DNA of 64,000 nt, taken from contig NZ_CP059467.1 in NCBI RefSeq assembly GCF_017894365.1, positions 248,001 to 312,000 of the forward strand, read 5' to 3'. Below the pieces are notes generated by a model. It searched no databases. It worked only from the letters and a program-made list of their open reading frames with translations, and was not told the DNA's origin. This document shows, piece after piece, positions 17,256-25,831 of this stretch. This DNA comes from Aromatoleum bremense. Its GTDB lineage: Bacteria; Pseudomonadota; Gammaproteobacteria; Burkholderiales; Rhodocyclaceae. Position numbers and translations under genes: made by a program. How positions within the stretch are numbered: position 1 is the first letter of the stretch; every line of letters starts with the position of its first letter.

Positions 17256-19919
17256 TCAATACGGATCGTTGAGGATACCCAGCATCCGGGCGCGGTCGAC
17301 CACGTGCCGTCGCGAGCCCGCATTGAATTTGACGAACAGATTCTTGACGTGCCACTTGACGGTCTCGTCGCTGATGCTCAAGGCACTTGCGATCTGCTTG
17401 TTCGACAGATTGCGCCCGAGCAATTGAAGAATCTCTTCTTCCTTCGCGGTCAGTAGCCCGCCCGTTCTGGCGACCGCCGCATGGGCGGGGGGAGCTGCCG
17501 TCCGCCGCTGCGGAACAGGCGCACGCTCCGGCACGAGTTCGTCGCCGGCTACCTCCTCGCTTTCCCACTCGGCGACCAACGGCTGCAGATAATTGAGCGC
17601 GCGCCGCATCCCGAAGATATCCGCGACGCCAACCGCCTCGTCCAGCCGGGTCTTCCATTCCAGGCCGCGATGCCGGCGCGCAAGCGCGATGAGGAACTTG
17701 GTCTCCACACCTTCCCGTCCGCGCCGCAGCTTCTCCGTTTCTTCGTGCAGGGGTTCGAGGATCGCCAGGGCCCTTTCCCACTCACCGCTAGCGATCGCAC
17801 CGTAACCGCGGGCCAGACCCATGCGCAGCAACAGCAGGCGCCCAAGTAGGGTATTCGTCTCCAGTTCGGGCGCCATCGCTTCGAGGCGCTCACAGGCATC
17901 GAGACAGGACCGCGCGCGCCCCTGCATCATGTGCATGCGCGCCTGTTCGAACAGGCTGGCGACGCGATAACGCGGCATCTTGCGGACCTCGCCGAGCGCA
18001 TAGAGGTTGTCGAGCAGATCGAGCGCACGTCGATCCTGCCCCTTCATGCGCGCAAGCCGGGCCGCAACCTGGTAGCCCATGACAATCGCCTCCGGCGCCG
18101 AGACGTGCTCGAGCACGTCCAGCCGTCCAAGCAGCACGTCCTCCGCCGCATCTGTATCGCCCATCTCCCAGTGCGCCATCGCCAATGCCGAGGCCAGCAT
18201 CGCGCTCACACCATTGCGGCGTCCGATTGCGTCGTCCGCCCGACGGCAGGGTTCCGTGAGCCACTCCTGTGCGAGCTGCACGTGCCCCTCCCACAGGTAG
18301 CTGAAGCCGATCCCCCACTCGGCCCAGCCGCGCACCCCATGCAGTCCGGCGGGCACGTCCACGTAAGCCGCCCGGATCAGATGGCGCGCCCGCTCCGGAT
18401 TGCCGCGGTAGATCTGGGCAATCGCCGTGCAATTGGCGTAGATCGCCTTCAGGGGCGGCGACGCCGAGTCATCATGCCCCTCCCATGGCGCAAGAATGCT
18501 CTCCACCTCGTCGATCCGATCGGCGAAATACGCCGCCGAACTGCTGATCAGAGCGCTCTCGAAACGTTCTTCCACGGGGGCGGCGAAGTTTCCGCGTATC
18601 TTCTCGATCAGCCGGGTCGCCTCCTGGTGCCGCTCGCTCAGCGCAAGCACCCAGGCGGCACCGAGCAGTGTGCGTGGATGGCGCTCGAGTTCTTCGGGTG
18701 GCATGCGCTCCAGCCAGTACATCAGGCGGACATGGTCGCCTTCGAGCGCGGCACCGTAGATGCATTCGCTGATCAGGCCGTATGCCAGCGCGTGCTCGCC
18801 CGCCGCGAGCGCCTGGTCCGCCGCCGACTCGCGCATGCCATGGTCGGCCAACCAGCGCGCCGCCCGCGCGTGCAGAGCCTGCCGCTCGCCGTCGGGACGC
18901 TTGCGCAACTGTCCGGCGAGAAATTCGCGCACCATCGGGTGAAACCGGATCCAATCGGTGATGAGTCCGTCTGCGAAGATCGGCAGTGAATCACGCAGGC
19001 GCGCCAACACCGCGGGAGCATCCTCGTACCCGGTAACGAACGCGCACAGCTCGACCTGCAAGGCGTCGAGGATCGAGATGCGAACGAGGAATTCGACGAG
19101 GCGCGGCTCCAGATCCCGCAGCAGGCCCTCGAGGAAATAGCGTTCGAGATCGCCCGTCGCCGCATCCATCGTCGCGATCGCCGCGTTCAGATCGGCCTCG
19201 CGTTCGATGGCCACCATCGCCAGTTGGAGCCCCAGTGGCCAGCCGGCGGCCTTCTCGTGCAGACGCATGCAGGACTCGGCGTCGATCCGATCCTTGAACC
19301 GTGCCTTCAGGATCTCGGCCGTTTCCTGCCGCGTAAAGCGCAGCCGGTCCGCGCCGACGGAGGCATACAGGCCCCGCGCCAGAAAGCTCGAGAGCGGAAG
19401 CTGCAACGCCTTGCGCGAAGCGAGGACGACGCGGAGATTCGGCGGCGCGTTGAGGATCAGATAGAGCAGCGACTGCTGGACGGCATCCGTGGCTGCCTGC
19501 GCCTCATCGAGGATCAGCACCGTCTCGGCACCGAGATTGGCGACTTCGGCGAGCCACGCCGTCAGGCCTTCGAAGTCGCTGCTGCCCTGGCGGATCAGCT
19601 GTGCGACGGCCCGCTCGAACGTCGGCCGTCCGCTCGCCACCCTCATCGAATACGCAAGACCGCCAGTGAAGCGGGCGACGTCGTCCCGCTCGTCGAGCGT
19701 CAGCCACGCGACGAGCGCGCCAAGGTTCAGGGCCTCGCGCCGCCACTGACCGAGCAGGGATGTCTTGCCGAAGCCTGCGGGAGCAATGACCTCGATGATC
19801 GTCTTGTGCCGGAGCTCCTCACTGTCCCAGCTGAGACGGCCTCGCAGCAGTTGCTCCTTGGGCATGCGCGGCGGCGTGCTCTTCAGAACGAATTCGGGAT
19901 TCGCCGTTTCAGTTGTCAT
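17256..19919 (-). CDS. LuxR-family MalT-like ATP-binding regulator
   Basis: 887 residues. A Walker A motif (APAGFGKTS, near residue 46) and a Walker B-like VLILDEAQ (near 130) mark a STAND-type NTPase. A long helical TPR-like region follows, and the last 70 residues form a GerE HTH ([22 protein letters not shown]). Such MalT-like proteins bind an inducer plus ATP, oligomerise and activate transcription. The family is often next to DUF1302/DUF1329 and CoA-ligase clusters. It is convergent with the broken ligase, 8 bp away, and downstream of the thiolase. A truncated paralogue lies at 9710-10207. The ligand is unknown. Confidence 0.9.
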   Translation of the reverse strand: MTTETANPEFVLKSTPPRMPKEQLLRGRLSWDSEELRHKTIIEVIAPAGFGKTSLLGQWRREALNLGALVAWLTLDERDDVARFTGGLAYSMRVASGRPTFERAVAQLIRQGSSDFEGLTAWLAEVANLGAETVLILDEAQAATDAVQQSLLYLILNAPPNLRVVLASRKALQLPLSSFLARGLYASVGADRLRFTRQETAEILKARFKDRIDAESCMRLHEKAAGWPLGLQLAMVAIEREADLNAAIATMDAATGDLERYFLEGLLRDLEPRLVEFLVRISILDALQVELCAFVTGYEDAPAVLARLRDSLPIFADGLITDWIRFHPMVREFLAGQLRKRPDGERQALHARAARWLADHGMRESAADQALAAGEHALAYGLISECIYGAALEGDHVRLMYWLERMPPEELERHPRTLLGAAWVLALSERHQEATRLIEKIRGNFAAPVEERFESALISSSAAYFADRIDEVESILAPWEGHDDSASPPLKAIYANCTAIAQIYRGNPERARHLIRAAYVDVPAGLHGVRGWAEWGIGFSYLWEGHVQLAQEWLTEPCRRADDAIGRRNGVSAMLASALAMAHWEMGDTDAAEDVLLGRLDVLEHVSAPEAIVMGYQVAARLARMKGQDRRALDLLDNLYALGEVRKMPRYRVASLFEQARMHMMQGRARSCLDACERLEAMAPELETNTLLGRLLLLRMGLARGYGAIASGEWERALAILEPLHEETEKLRRGREGVETKFLIALARRHRGLEWKTRLDEAVGVADIFGMRRALNYLQPLVAEWESEEVAGDELVPERAPVPQRRTAAPPAHAAVARTGGLLTAKEEEILQLLGRNLSNKQIASALSISDETVKWHVKNLFVKFNAGSRRHVVDRARMLGILNDPY

Positions 19920-20078
19920 TCCGCAGGTGCGCGCAGAGGCTCGCCGGACAGGGGAGGTAGAGACTATCGCAGTCGGTGACGAAACGGAATCACGTACGCA
20001 TTCACGGCACGGGACCGGTGGCGCGGCGCACTGAAGACGATGCGCCGGCCCCGATCCCTGGGCGCTACCCGTACTGGG

Positions 20079-21263
20079 TCAGCAAACCTCGAACAGCCCC
20101 GCAGCCCCCATGCCGCCGCCGACGCACATCGTGACGACGACATACTTCACCCCGCGTCGCTTGCCTTCGATCAGCGCATGGCCGACCAGACGGGAGCCGG
20201 TCATGCCATAGGGGTGGCCAACGGAGATCCCGCCACCGTTGACGTTGTATTTCGCCGGATCGATGTCGAGATGGTCGCGGCAATGCAGGGCCTGGCACGC
20301 GAAAGCCTCGTTGAGCTCCCACAGCCCGATGTCGCCGACCGTCAGACCGTGTTGCCTGAGCAGCTTCGGGATGGCATAGATCGGGCCGATGCCCATCTCT
20401 TCCGGCGCATTGCCGGCGACGGCGATGCCGCGGTAGATGCCGAGCGGGTTCAGGCCGCGTTGTTCGGCGAGCTTGCGCTCCATCACGATGCAGGCCGAGG
20501 CGCCATCCGACAGCTGGCTGGCGTTGCCGCCGGTAATCGTGCCGCCCTCGACCACCGGCTTCAGGCTGGCGAGGCCCTCCAGGGTCGTGTCGGCGCGGTT
20601 GCCCTCGTCCCTCGCGAGCGTCACTTCCTTGTACGAGACTTCTTTCGTGTCCTTGTTCACCACCGCCATCATGGTGGTCAGCGGCACGATCTCCCGGTCG
20701 AAACGGCCCGCTTCCTGGGCGGCGGCCGTGCGCTGCTGCGACGACAGTGCATACAGGTCCTGCGCCTCGCGGGAGATGCCGAATTTCTTCGCGACGTTCT
20801 CCGCGGTCAGCAACATCGGCATGTAGGCGTGGGGCACGAGCTTCTCGACGTTCGGATCCTTCTCCCTGGCCGCCCATTCGAAATAGCCCGCCTGGACCGC
20901 CGAGATGTTGTCCTGCCCACCAGCCGCCACGACCTCCATGCCGTCGACGATGATCTGCTTGGCGGCCATGCCGATCGCCATCAAACCGGAAGAGCACTGA
21001 CGATCGACGGTCTGCGCGCCGGCCGTAACCGGAATCCCCGCGGCGAGCGCCGCATTGCGCGCGATGTTCATGCCGGCGGTACCGGCCGCCAGCACCGTGC
21101 CGACGATCACGTCTTCGATCTCGCCCGCGTCGATGCCGGCACGCTGGACCGCGTGGCTGAGCGCGTGGCCCATCAGTGTCGGCGACTTGGTGTTGTTGAA
21201 GGCCCCGCGGAAGGCCCGGCCGATCGGTGTACGGGCGGTGGAAACAATGACTGCTTCTTTCAT
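20079..21263 (-). CDS. Acetyl-CoA acyltransferase (thiolase), FadA/PaaJ-like
   Basis: 394 residues with all three thiolase signatures: nucleophilic Cys in [13 protein letters not shown] (near 89), [10 protein letters not shown] with the catalytic His near 350, and the second Cys in [14 protein letters not shown] near 380. It should cleave a 3-oxoacyl-CoA to acetyl-CoA and a shortened acyl-CoA, the last step of the beta-oxidation unit formed with the FadJ-like protein upstream. The thioesterase start lies 500 bp upstream in the same direction, with 53 bp between the genes. Confidence 0.93.
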   Translation of the reverse strand: MKEAVIVSTARTPIGRAFRGAFNNTKSPTLMGHALSHAVQRAGIDAGEIEDVIVGTVLAAGTAGMNIARNAALAAGIPVTAGAQTVDRQCSSGLMAIGMAAKQIIVDGMEVVAAGGQDNISAVQAGYFEWAAREKDPNVEKLVPHAYMPMLLTAENVAKKFGISREAQDLYALSSQQRTAAAQEAGRFDREIVPLTTMMAVVNKDTKEVSYKEVTLARDEGNRADTTLEGLASLKPVVEGGTITGGNASQLSDGASACIVMERKLAEQRGLNPLGIYRGIAVAGNAPEEMGIGPIYAIPKLLRQHGLTVGDIGLWELNEAFACQALHCRDHLDIDPAKYNVNGGGISVGHPYGMTGSRLVGHALIEGKRRGVKYVVVTMCVGGGMGAAGLFEVC

Positions 21264-21316
21264 GATTCAGGTTCCTGAACAGGTTGTTGGATGACTCATT
21301 GGATGGGCCGGGCGGG

Positions 21317-21763
21317 TCACGCTGGCACGGACGCTCTGGGCATGGACTCGCTCGACATGGCCGGCACCGGGCGCGGCCGGCGCTCGTCGTCCACGGCGAC
21401 ATAGGTGAGCGTGGCCTCCGTCACCTTCACGATCTCGTGTTCGGAGAAGTAACGCTGCGCGTACACCTCCACCTCGACCGTCACCGACGTGCGCCCCACC
21501 CGCAGGATCTGCGCGTACAGGCTGACGATGTCGCCCACGAACACCGGCTGCTTGAAGGCGAAGGAATTCACCGCCACGGTCGCGGCGCGCCCTCCGGCAC
21601 GGCGGATGGCGAGGATGCCGCCGGCAATGTCCACCTGCGACATGATCCAGCCGCCGAATATGTCGCCGGTGTAATTCACGTCCGCCGGCGAGGGCATCAC
21701 CCGCAAGGTGGGCTCCCGCCCGGCAGGCAACTCCGTTTTCAGCTGCGCGTTGGGCAATGTCAT
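21317..21763 (-). CDS. Hot-dog acyl-CoA thioesterase, YciA-like
   Basis: 148 residues from the ATG at 21763, with a GGGAGGAAGG ribosome site. The hot-dog/BFIT_BACH pattern DVNYTGDIFGGWIMSQVDIAGGILAIRRAGGRAATVAVNSFAFKQPVFVGD is clear, with the catalytic Asp expected in GGWIMSQVD. It hydrolyses acyl-CoA esters, probably as a release valve for CoA in the pathway. It sits between the FadJ-like and thiolase genes. Confidence 0.88.
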   Translation of the reverse strand: MTLPNAQLKTELPAGREPTLRVMPSPADVNYTGDIFGGWIMSQVDIAGGILAIRRAGGRAATVAVNSFAFKQPVFVGDIVSLYAQILRVGRTSVTVEVEVYAQRYFSEHEIVKVTEATLTYVAVDDERRPRPVPAMSSESMPRASVPA

Positions 21764-21896
21764 GGCGTCCTTCCTCCCTCGTGTCGTGTGGGGTCTGCGA
21801 CCCATTGGCCGCGGCCGCCCCTCGCCGGGGAGGCGGTCGTGCCGCGGAAGCCGTTCCTGCGTCGTCGGCTCTACGACACGCTGACGATCCTGCGAC

Positions 21897-24005
21897 TCAA
21901 GCGCCACCGAACTCTCGCTCGGCGGTCGCCAGATCACCGAGCAGTGCCGCCACGCTCCAGTAGCCGAACGTGTTGCCGCGTTTGTCCGCATAGCGGTCGA
22001 GGCACGCGACGATCTGCTCCAGACCGATGACATTCGCGGCATGCATCGGCCCGCCCTTCAGCGCCGGGAAGCCGTAGCCGTTCAGCCACACGATGTCGAT
22101 GTCGCCCGCACGGTAGGCGATCCCCTCTTCGAGGATCATTGCCCCTTCGTTGATCAGCGGGTACAGGCAGCGCTCGACGATCTCCTCGTCGCTGATGTCG
22201 CTGCGCCGGGCGATGCCGTATTGCCTGGCGAGCCCCTCCATGATCCGATCGACCTCGGCGTCGTGCACGGGCGTGCGACCTTCGTATCGGTAATATCCGG
22301 CGCCGCTCTTCTGGCCGTGGCGACCGAGTTCGAACAGCATCTGGCATGCGACCCGATAGCTCGGATCGGCCGGAAGCGCGCCCTCCTTGCGGCGCTCGAG
22401 GACGACCTTCGCGGCGACATCGACGCCCGCCATATCGATCATGCGACACGGCCCCATCGCCATCCCGAAAGTCTCGATGGCGCGATCGATCTGCGTGGGC
22501 GTTGCACCTTCGAGCAGCAGGAACTCGCACTCGCGCAGATACGGTTCGAGCATGCGGTTGCCGATGAAGCCGAAGCAGACGCCCGAAACGACGGCCACCT
22601 TCCTGATTGTCCGGGCCAGGGCCATGACCGACGCCAGCACCTCCGGCGCGGTGTCGCGACCGCGCACGACTTCGAGCAGCCGCATCACGTTCGCCGGACT
22701 GAAGAAGTGCATGCCGACCACATCCGCCGCGCGACCGCTGGCTGCGGCCAGCACGTCGACGTCGAGCGTCGAGGTGTTGGTGGCGATGATCGCGCCGGGC
22801 TTGCACACCTCGCCGAGGCGGGCCATCACGGCCTTCTTGATGTCCATGTTCTCGAACACGGCCTCGATCACGAGATCGCACCCGCCCAGTTCCGCGTACT
22901 CGAGGGTTCCGCTGCACAGCGCCATGCGCTGCTCGACCTGCTCGAGCGTCATCCGGCCCTTGCTTGCCGTCGCCTCGTAGTTCTTGCGGATGATGCCCAG
23001 CCCGCGTTCCAGCGCATCGGGTCTCACTTCCAGCAGCACGACGGGAATTCCGGCGTTGAGGAAGTTCATCGCGATGCCGCCGCCCATCGTTCCCGCGCCG
23101 ACGATCCCGACCTTGCCGATCGACCGCAGTGAGAGGTCCTTCGCAATGCCCGGAATCTTGCCGGCCTCGCGCTCGGCGAAAAAGGCATGACGCAGCGCCG
23201 CCGACTGCGGCGAATTCATGCATTCCACGAAGAGGTCACGCTCGTACTTCAGCCCTTCGGCGAAAGGCGTGGTCACAGCCGCCACGACACAATCCACGAT
23301 CCGTGCCGGAGCGATGGCGCCTCGGGCCTTCTTCGCCAACGAAGCCCGCGATTCCGCAAACAGTGTTGGCGACACACTGGCCCGATCGACTTCAAGCTCA
23401 CTGGCCAGACGAAGCGGCGCACGCGTGGCGACCAGTTCTCCCACGAAACGCTGCGCGGCTTCGAGCAGGTTGCCCTCGACGATCACGTCGATGAGGTCTT
23501 TTTCGAGTGCGGTCTGGGCAGAAACAGGAGCGCCCGAAAGCATCATGTCCAGCGCATCGGCGGCGCCAATCAGGCGCGGCAAGCGCTGCGTCCCGCCTCC
23601 GCCCGGCAACAGGCCGAGCGTGACTTCCGGCAGACCGAGTTTGGCCGTCGGCGTGGCAACGCGGTAATGACAGGCAAGCGCGAGTTCCATGCCGCCGCCG
23701 AGCGTCGTACCGTGCAGTGCGCACACGACCGGAATATTCAGGTTTTCGATGGCGGCATGAACGTCGTTAGGGTCCGCCTCGGAAAAGGCGGCGGTGCCGA
23801 ATTCGGAGATTTCCGCCCCCGCCACGAAGGTGCGCCCCGCACAGGCGAGGACAGCGCCCGCGACGCTCGGGTCGCTGGCAAGCGCCCCGAAGGCGTCAAG
23901 CAGACCGCGGCGAACGTCGGCAGAGAGCGCGTTGACCGGCGGACGGTCGATGGTGACGACGGCGATCGCGCCGTTCCTGGTCATGGTGACAACGGGTGAA
24001 TCCAT
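21897..24005 (-). CDS. Enoyl-CoA hydratase / 3-hydroxyacyl-CoA dehydrogenase fusion, FadJ-like
   Basis: 702 residues. Residues 1-190 are a crotonase domain with oxyanion-hole and catalytic segments (GTTLGGGMELALACHYRVA, LGLPEVTLGLLPGGGGTQRLPR). From about residue 300 an NAD-binding dehydrogenase domain begins (VGIVGAGTMGGGIAMNFLNAG), followed by the C-terminal dehydrogenase domain (GNRMLEPYLRECEFLL). It performs hydration and oxidation of enoyl-CoA. It stands downstream of the reductase operon in the same direction, so reduced CoA thioesters may be its substrates (inference). Confidence 0.93.
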   Translation of the reverse strand: MDSPVVTMTRNGAIAVVTIDRPPVNALSADVRRGLLDAFGALASDPSVAGAVLACAGRTFVAGAEISEFGTAAFSEADPNDVHAAIENLNIPVVCALHGTTLGGGMELALACHYRVATPTAKLGLPEVTLGLLPGGGGTQRLPRLIGAADALDMMLSGAPVSAQTALEKDLIDVIVEGNLLEAAQRFVGELVATRAPLRLASELEVDRASVSPTLFAESRASLAKKARGAIAPARIVDCVVAAVTTPFAEGLKYERDLFVECMNSPQSAALRHAFFAEREAGKIPGIAKDLSLRSIGKVGIVGAGTMGGGIAMNFLNAGIPVVLLEVRPDALERGLGIIRKNYEATASKGRMTLEQVEQRMALCSGTLEYAELGGCDLVIEAVFENMDIKKAVMARLGEVCKPGAIIATNTSTLDVDVLAAASGRAADVVGMHFFSPANVMRLLEVVRGRDTAPEVLASVMALARTIRKVAVVSGVCFGFIGNRMLEPYLRECEFLLLEGATPTQIDRAIETFGMAMGPCRMIDMAGVDVAAKVVLERRKEGALPADPSYRVACQMLFELGRHGQKSGAGYYRYEGRTPVHDAEVDRIMEGLARQYGIARRSDISDEEIVERCLYPLINEGAMILEEGIAYRAGDIDIVWLNGYGFPALKGGPMHAANVIGLEQIVACLDRYADKRGNTFGYWSVAALLGDLATAEREFGGA

Positions 24006-24098
24006 ACGATTCCCTTTTTCAATCGATCGAACTGGAATACTTGGCGGCAGGGTTGGCCTTTTTGCGCCCCCACCCCGCCGCGCCCTTGAAGCTATCCG

Positions 24099-24518
24099 TC
24101 AGTGCGGCGGATTGCCCCACGACTGCTCTTCGGAGTAGACCCGGACGGGAATGCCGCACAACTGCACCGAACCGGTCGCCGGACAATTGGCCCCATCGCC
24201 CTCGGAGAGGATGTTGATGTTGTATTTGCGCCAGTCGTATTCGTTGTCCTCCGCCTCGGTATCCCACCAGCCGAAAGCCGCCAGAATGACGTTCGGGTGC
24301 ACGTGCTCGGAGATTTTCAGGCGCTGCTGGATGCGGCCCTTGCGCGACTCGATCCAGATCATCTCGCCTTCTTTGAGCCCATACCGCGACGCGGTGTGCG
24401 GATTGAGCTCGCAGATCGCCTCGGCGCTGTACTTCTTCATGCCCTCGATGTGGCGGTAGCCCGAGGAGAAGTAGGCGCCTTCCTTGCCGTTGGTCAGGTA
24501 CAGTGGATAGGGAGCTGT
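24099..24518 (-). pseudogene. C-terminal stump of a molybdopterin (bis-MGD) oxidoreductase
   Basis: 140 codons reading APYPLYLTNGKEGAYFSSGYRHIEG...ELNPHTASRYGLKEGEMIWIESRKG...VRVYSEE. This is the molydopterin-dinucleotide-binding C-terminal domain of DMSO-reductase-family enzymes. A TGA (24519-24521) precedes it in frame and no start or catalytic domains are present, so the large subunit has been deleted. It lies between the reductase C-like gene and the FadJ-like gene, in their orientation. Confidence 0.82.
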
Positions 24519-24598
24519 TCATGAACGATCGGGATTGAGCGGCTTCGCCGTCCAACCCCGACCTGTGCCTTAACGCAAGCCCTGGGGGCCTGGTTCCG

Positions 24599-25831
24599 TC
24601 AGGACAACATCTCGATGAAGGCGCGCACACGGGTGATCAGCTGTCCGGACGGAGCCCCCACCTGCCAGCTGCCTTCCAGACCCGAACTCGGCACGCCCTT
24701 CTGGTGGAAATGGTTGCGGAACAGCTCGACGTGCATGCCGCCGTACGGGCAACCGATGTAGGTGTAGAAGAGCATCCCCTTGGAGCCCGACTCCTCGATC
24801 ATTTGCTCGATGTACTTGATCTGGTTCACCGGCGAGCCCGTCACGAAGTAGTCGAGAATGAAACGCGCCATGCTCTCCAGCGGCGGAATGTCCTCGTTCC
24901 AGACGCGGTCGTAGGGGTTCGGGGTGAACCAGCTCAGCAGCGCGCCACCCAGGTCATCCACGGCCTTGTACACCCCGAACTCCAGCCCGCGGGCACCGAC
25001 CCAGGTCAGGGGAATGATTTTCCCCATCGGCGACGGTACGAATTCAGCGGTCTTCAGTTCCTCGATCAGCTCGTCGAGCAGGATCTCGTACTCCGCCGGC
25101 TTGCCGAAGTAGTGCCCCGACCCCATCAGCAGGAACAGCGTGGGCAGGCTCTTGATGTACATCGGATTCTTCAGGCGCAGCTTCAGGATCTCGCGGAACT
25201 TCGCCATTAGCCGGTTCATGCGGGCGATTTCCGTGCGCATCTTGTCCTCATCCACCGGCTTGCCGGTGAGGAAGAGCGCCACGTCCTCGATCTCGCTGGC
25301 GAGGAACTTGACCATCTGCTCCAGCCGCTCCTCGCCGCCCTGCACCGGACGGATCACCTGCTCGACGCGGTGGATGTCAAAGCCGAACTCCTTGATCATC
25401 TCGTAGCCCATGTTGAGGGGCTCGCAGACGGTGGACAGGGCCACAACCTTCTTGACCGAGTTGTTGCGGCGCATGTACCACTCGCCGATCAGGGCCGAAA
25501 CCATCGAACAGGTTTCCTTCGGCATGTCGAAAATGTCTTCCGACAACTCCGCTGCCTCCACTGCCGAACCCAGACGACCGAGGTCATACACCGCCATCGG
25601 AATCGTGTCGCAGGCATACAGCAGCGGTGCTTCCATCAGGCCGGTGGACCACACCGCCGGCTTCCCTTCCTGGTTGCCCCGCTCGGCGTCCGGAAAATAG
25701 GAGAGTGCCATGTCGTACAGCTTCTGGATGCCCGGCGAATAGTGGTGGGCTTCCCGGCTCTGCTGGATGTACTCGACCTGGTTGCGCGGCTCTTCGTTGC
25801 CGATCGGCGCCTTTTCCATTACTGCGTGCAT
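24599..25831 (-). CDS. Benzoyl-CoA-reductase/HgdB-type subunit (C-like)
   Basis: 410 residues of the HGD-D / BcrB-BcrC family. It starts MHAVMEKAPIGNEEPRNQVEYIQQ and ends ...YTYIGCPYGGMHVELFRNHFHQKG...APSGQLITRVRAFIEML. Cys residues in MPKETCSMV, STVCEPL and YIGCPYG fit the [4Fe-4S] ligands of the family. It overlaps the A-B gene by 13 bp, with a second in-frame ATG forming a TAATG junction, so translation is probably coupled. Expected role: half of the substrate-binding heterodimer that receives electrons from the ATPase module. The substrate class is not decided by sequence. Confidence 0.85.
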   Translation of the reverse strand: MHAVMEKAPIGNEEPRNQVEYIQQSREAHHYSPGIQKLYDMALSYFPDAERGNQEGKPAVWSTGLMEAPLLYACDTIPMAVYDLGRLGSAVEAAELSEDIFDMPKETCSMVSALIGEWYMRRNNSVKKVVALSTVCEPLNMGYEMIKEFGFDIHRVEQVIRPVQGGEERLEQMVKFLASEIEDVALFLTGKPVDEDKMRTEIARMNRLMAKFREILKLRLKNPMYIKSLPTLFLLMGSGHYFGKPAEYEILLDELIEELKTAEFVPSPMGKIIPLTWVGARGLEFGVYKAVDDLGGALLSWFTPNPYDRVWNEDIPPLESMARFILDYFVTGSPVNQIKYIEQMIEESGSKGMLFYTYIGCPYGGMHVELFRNHFHQKGVPSSGLEGSWQVGAPSGQLITRVRAFIEMLS

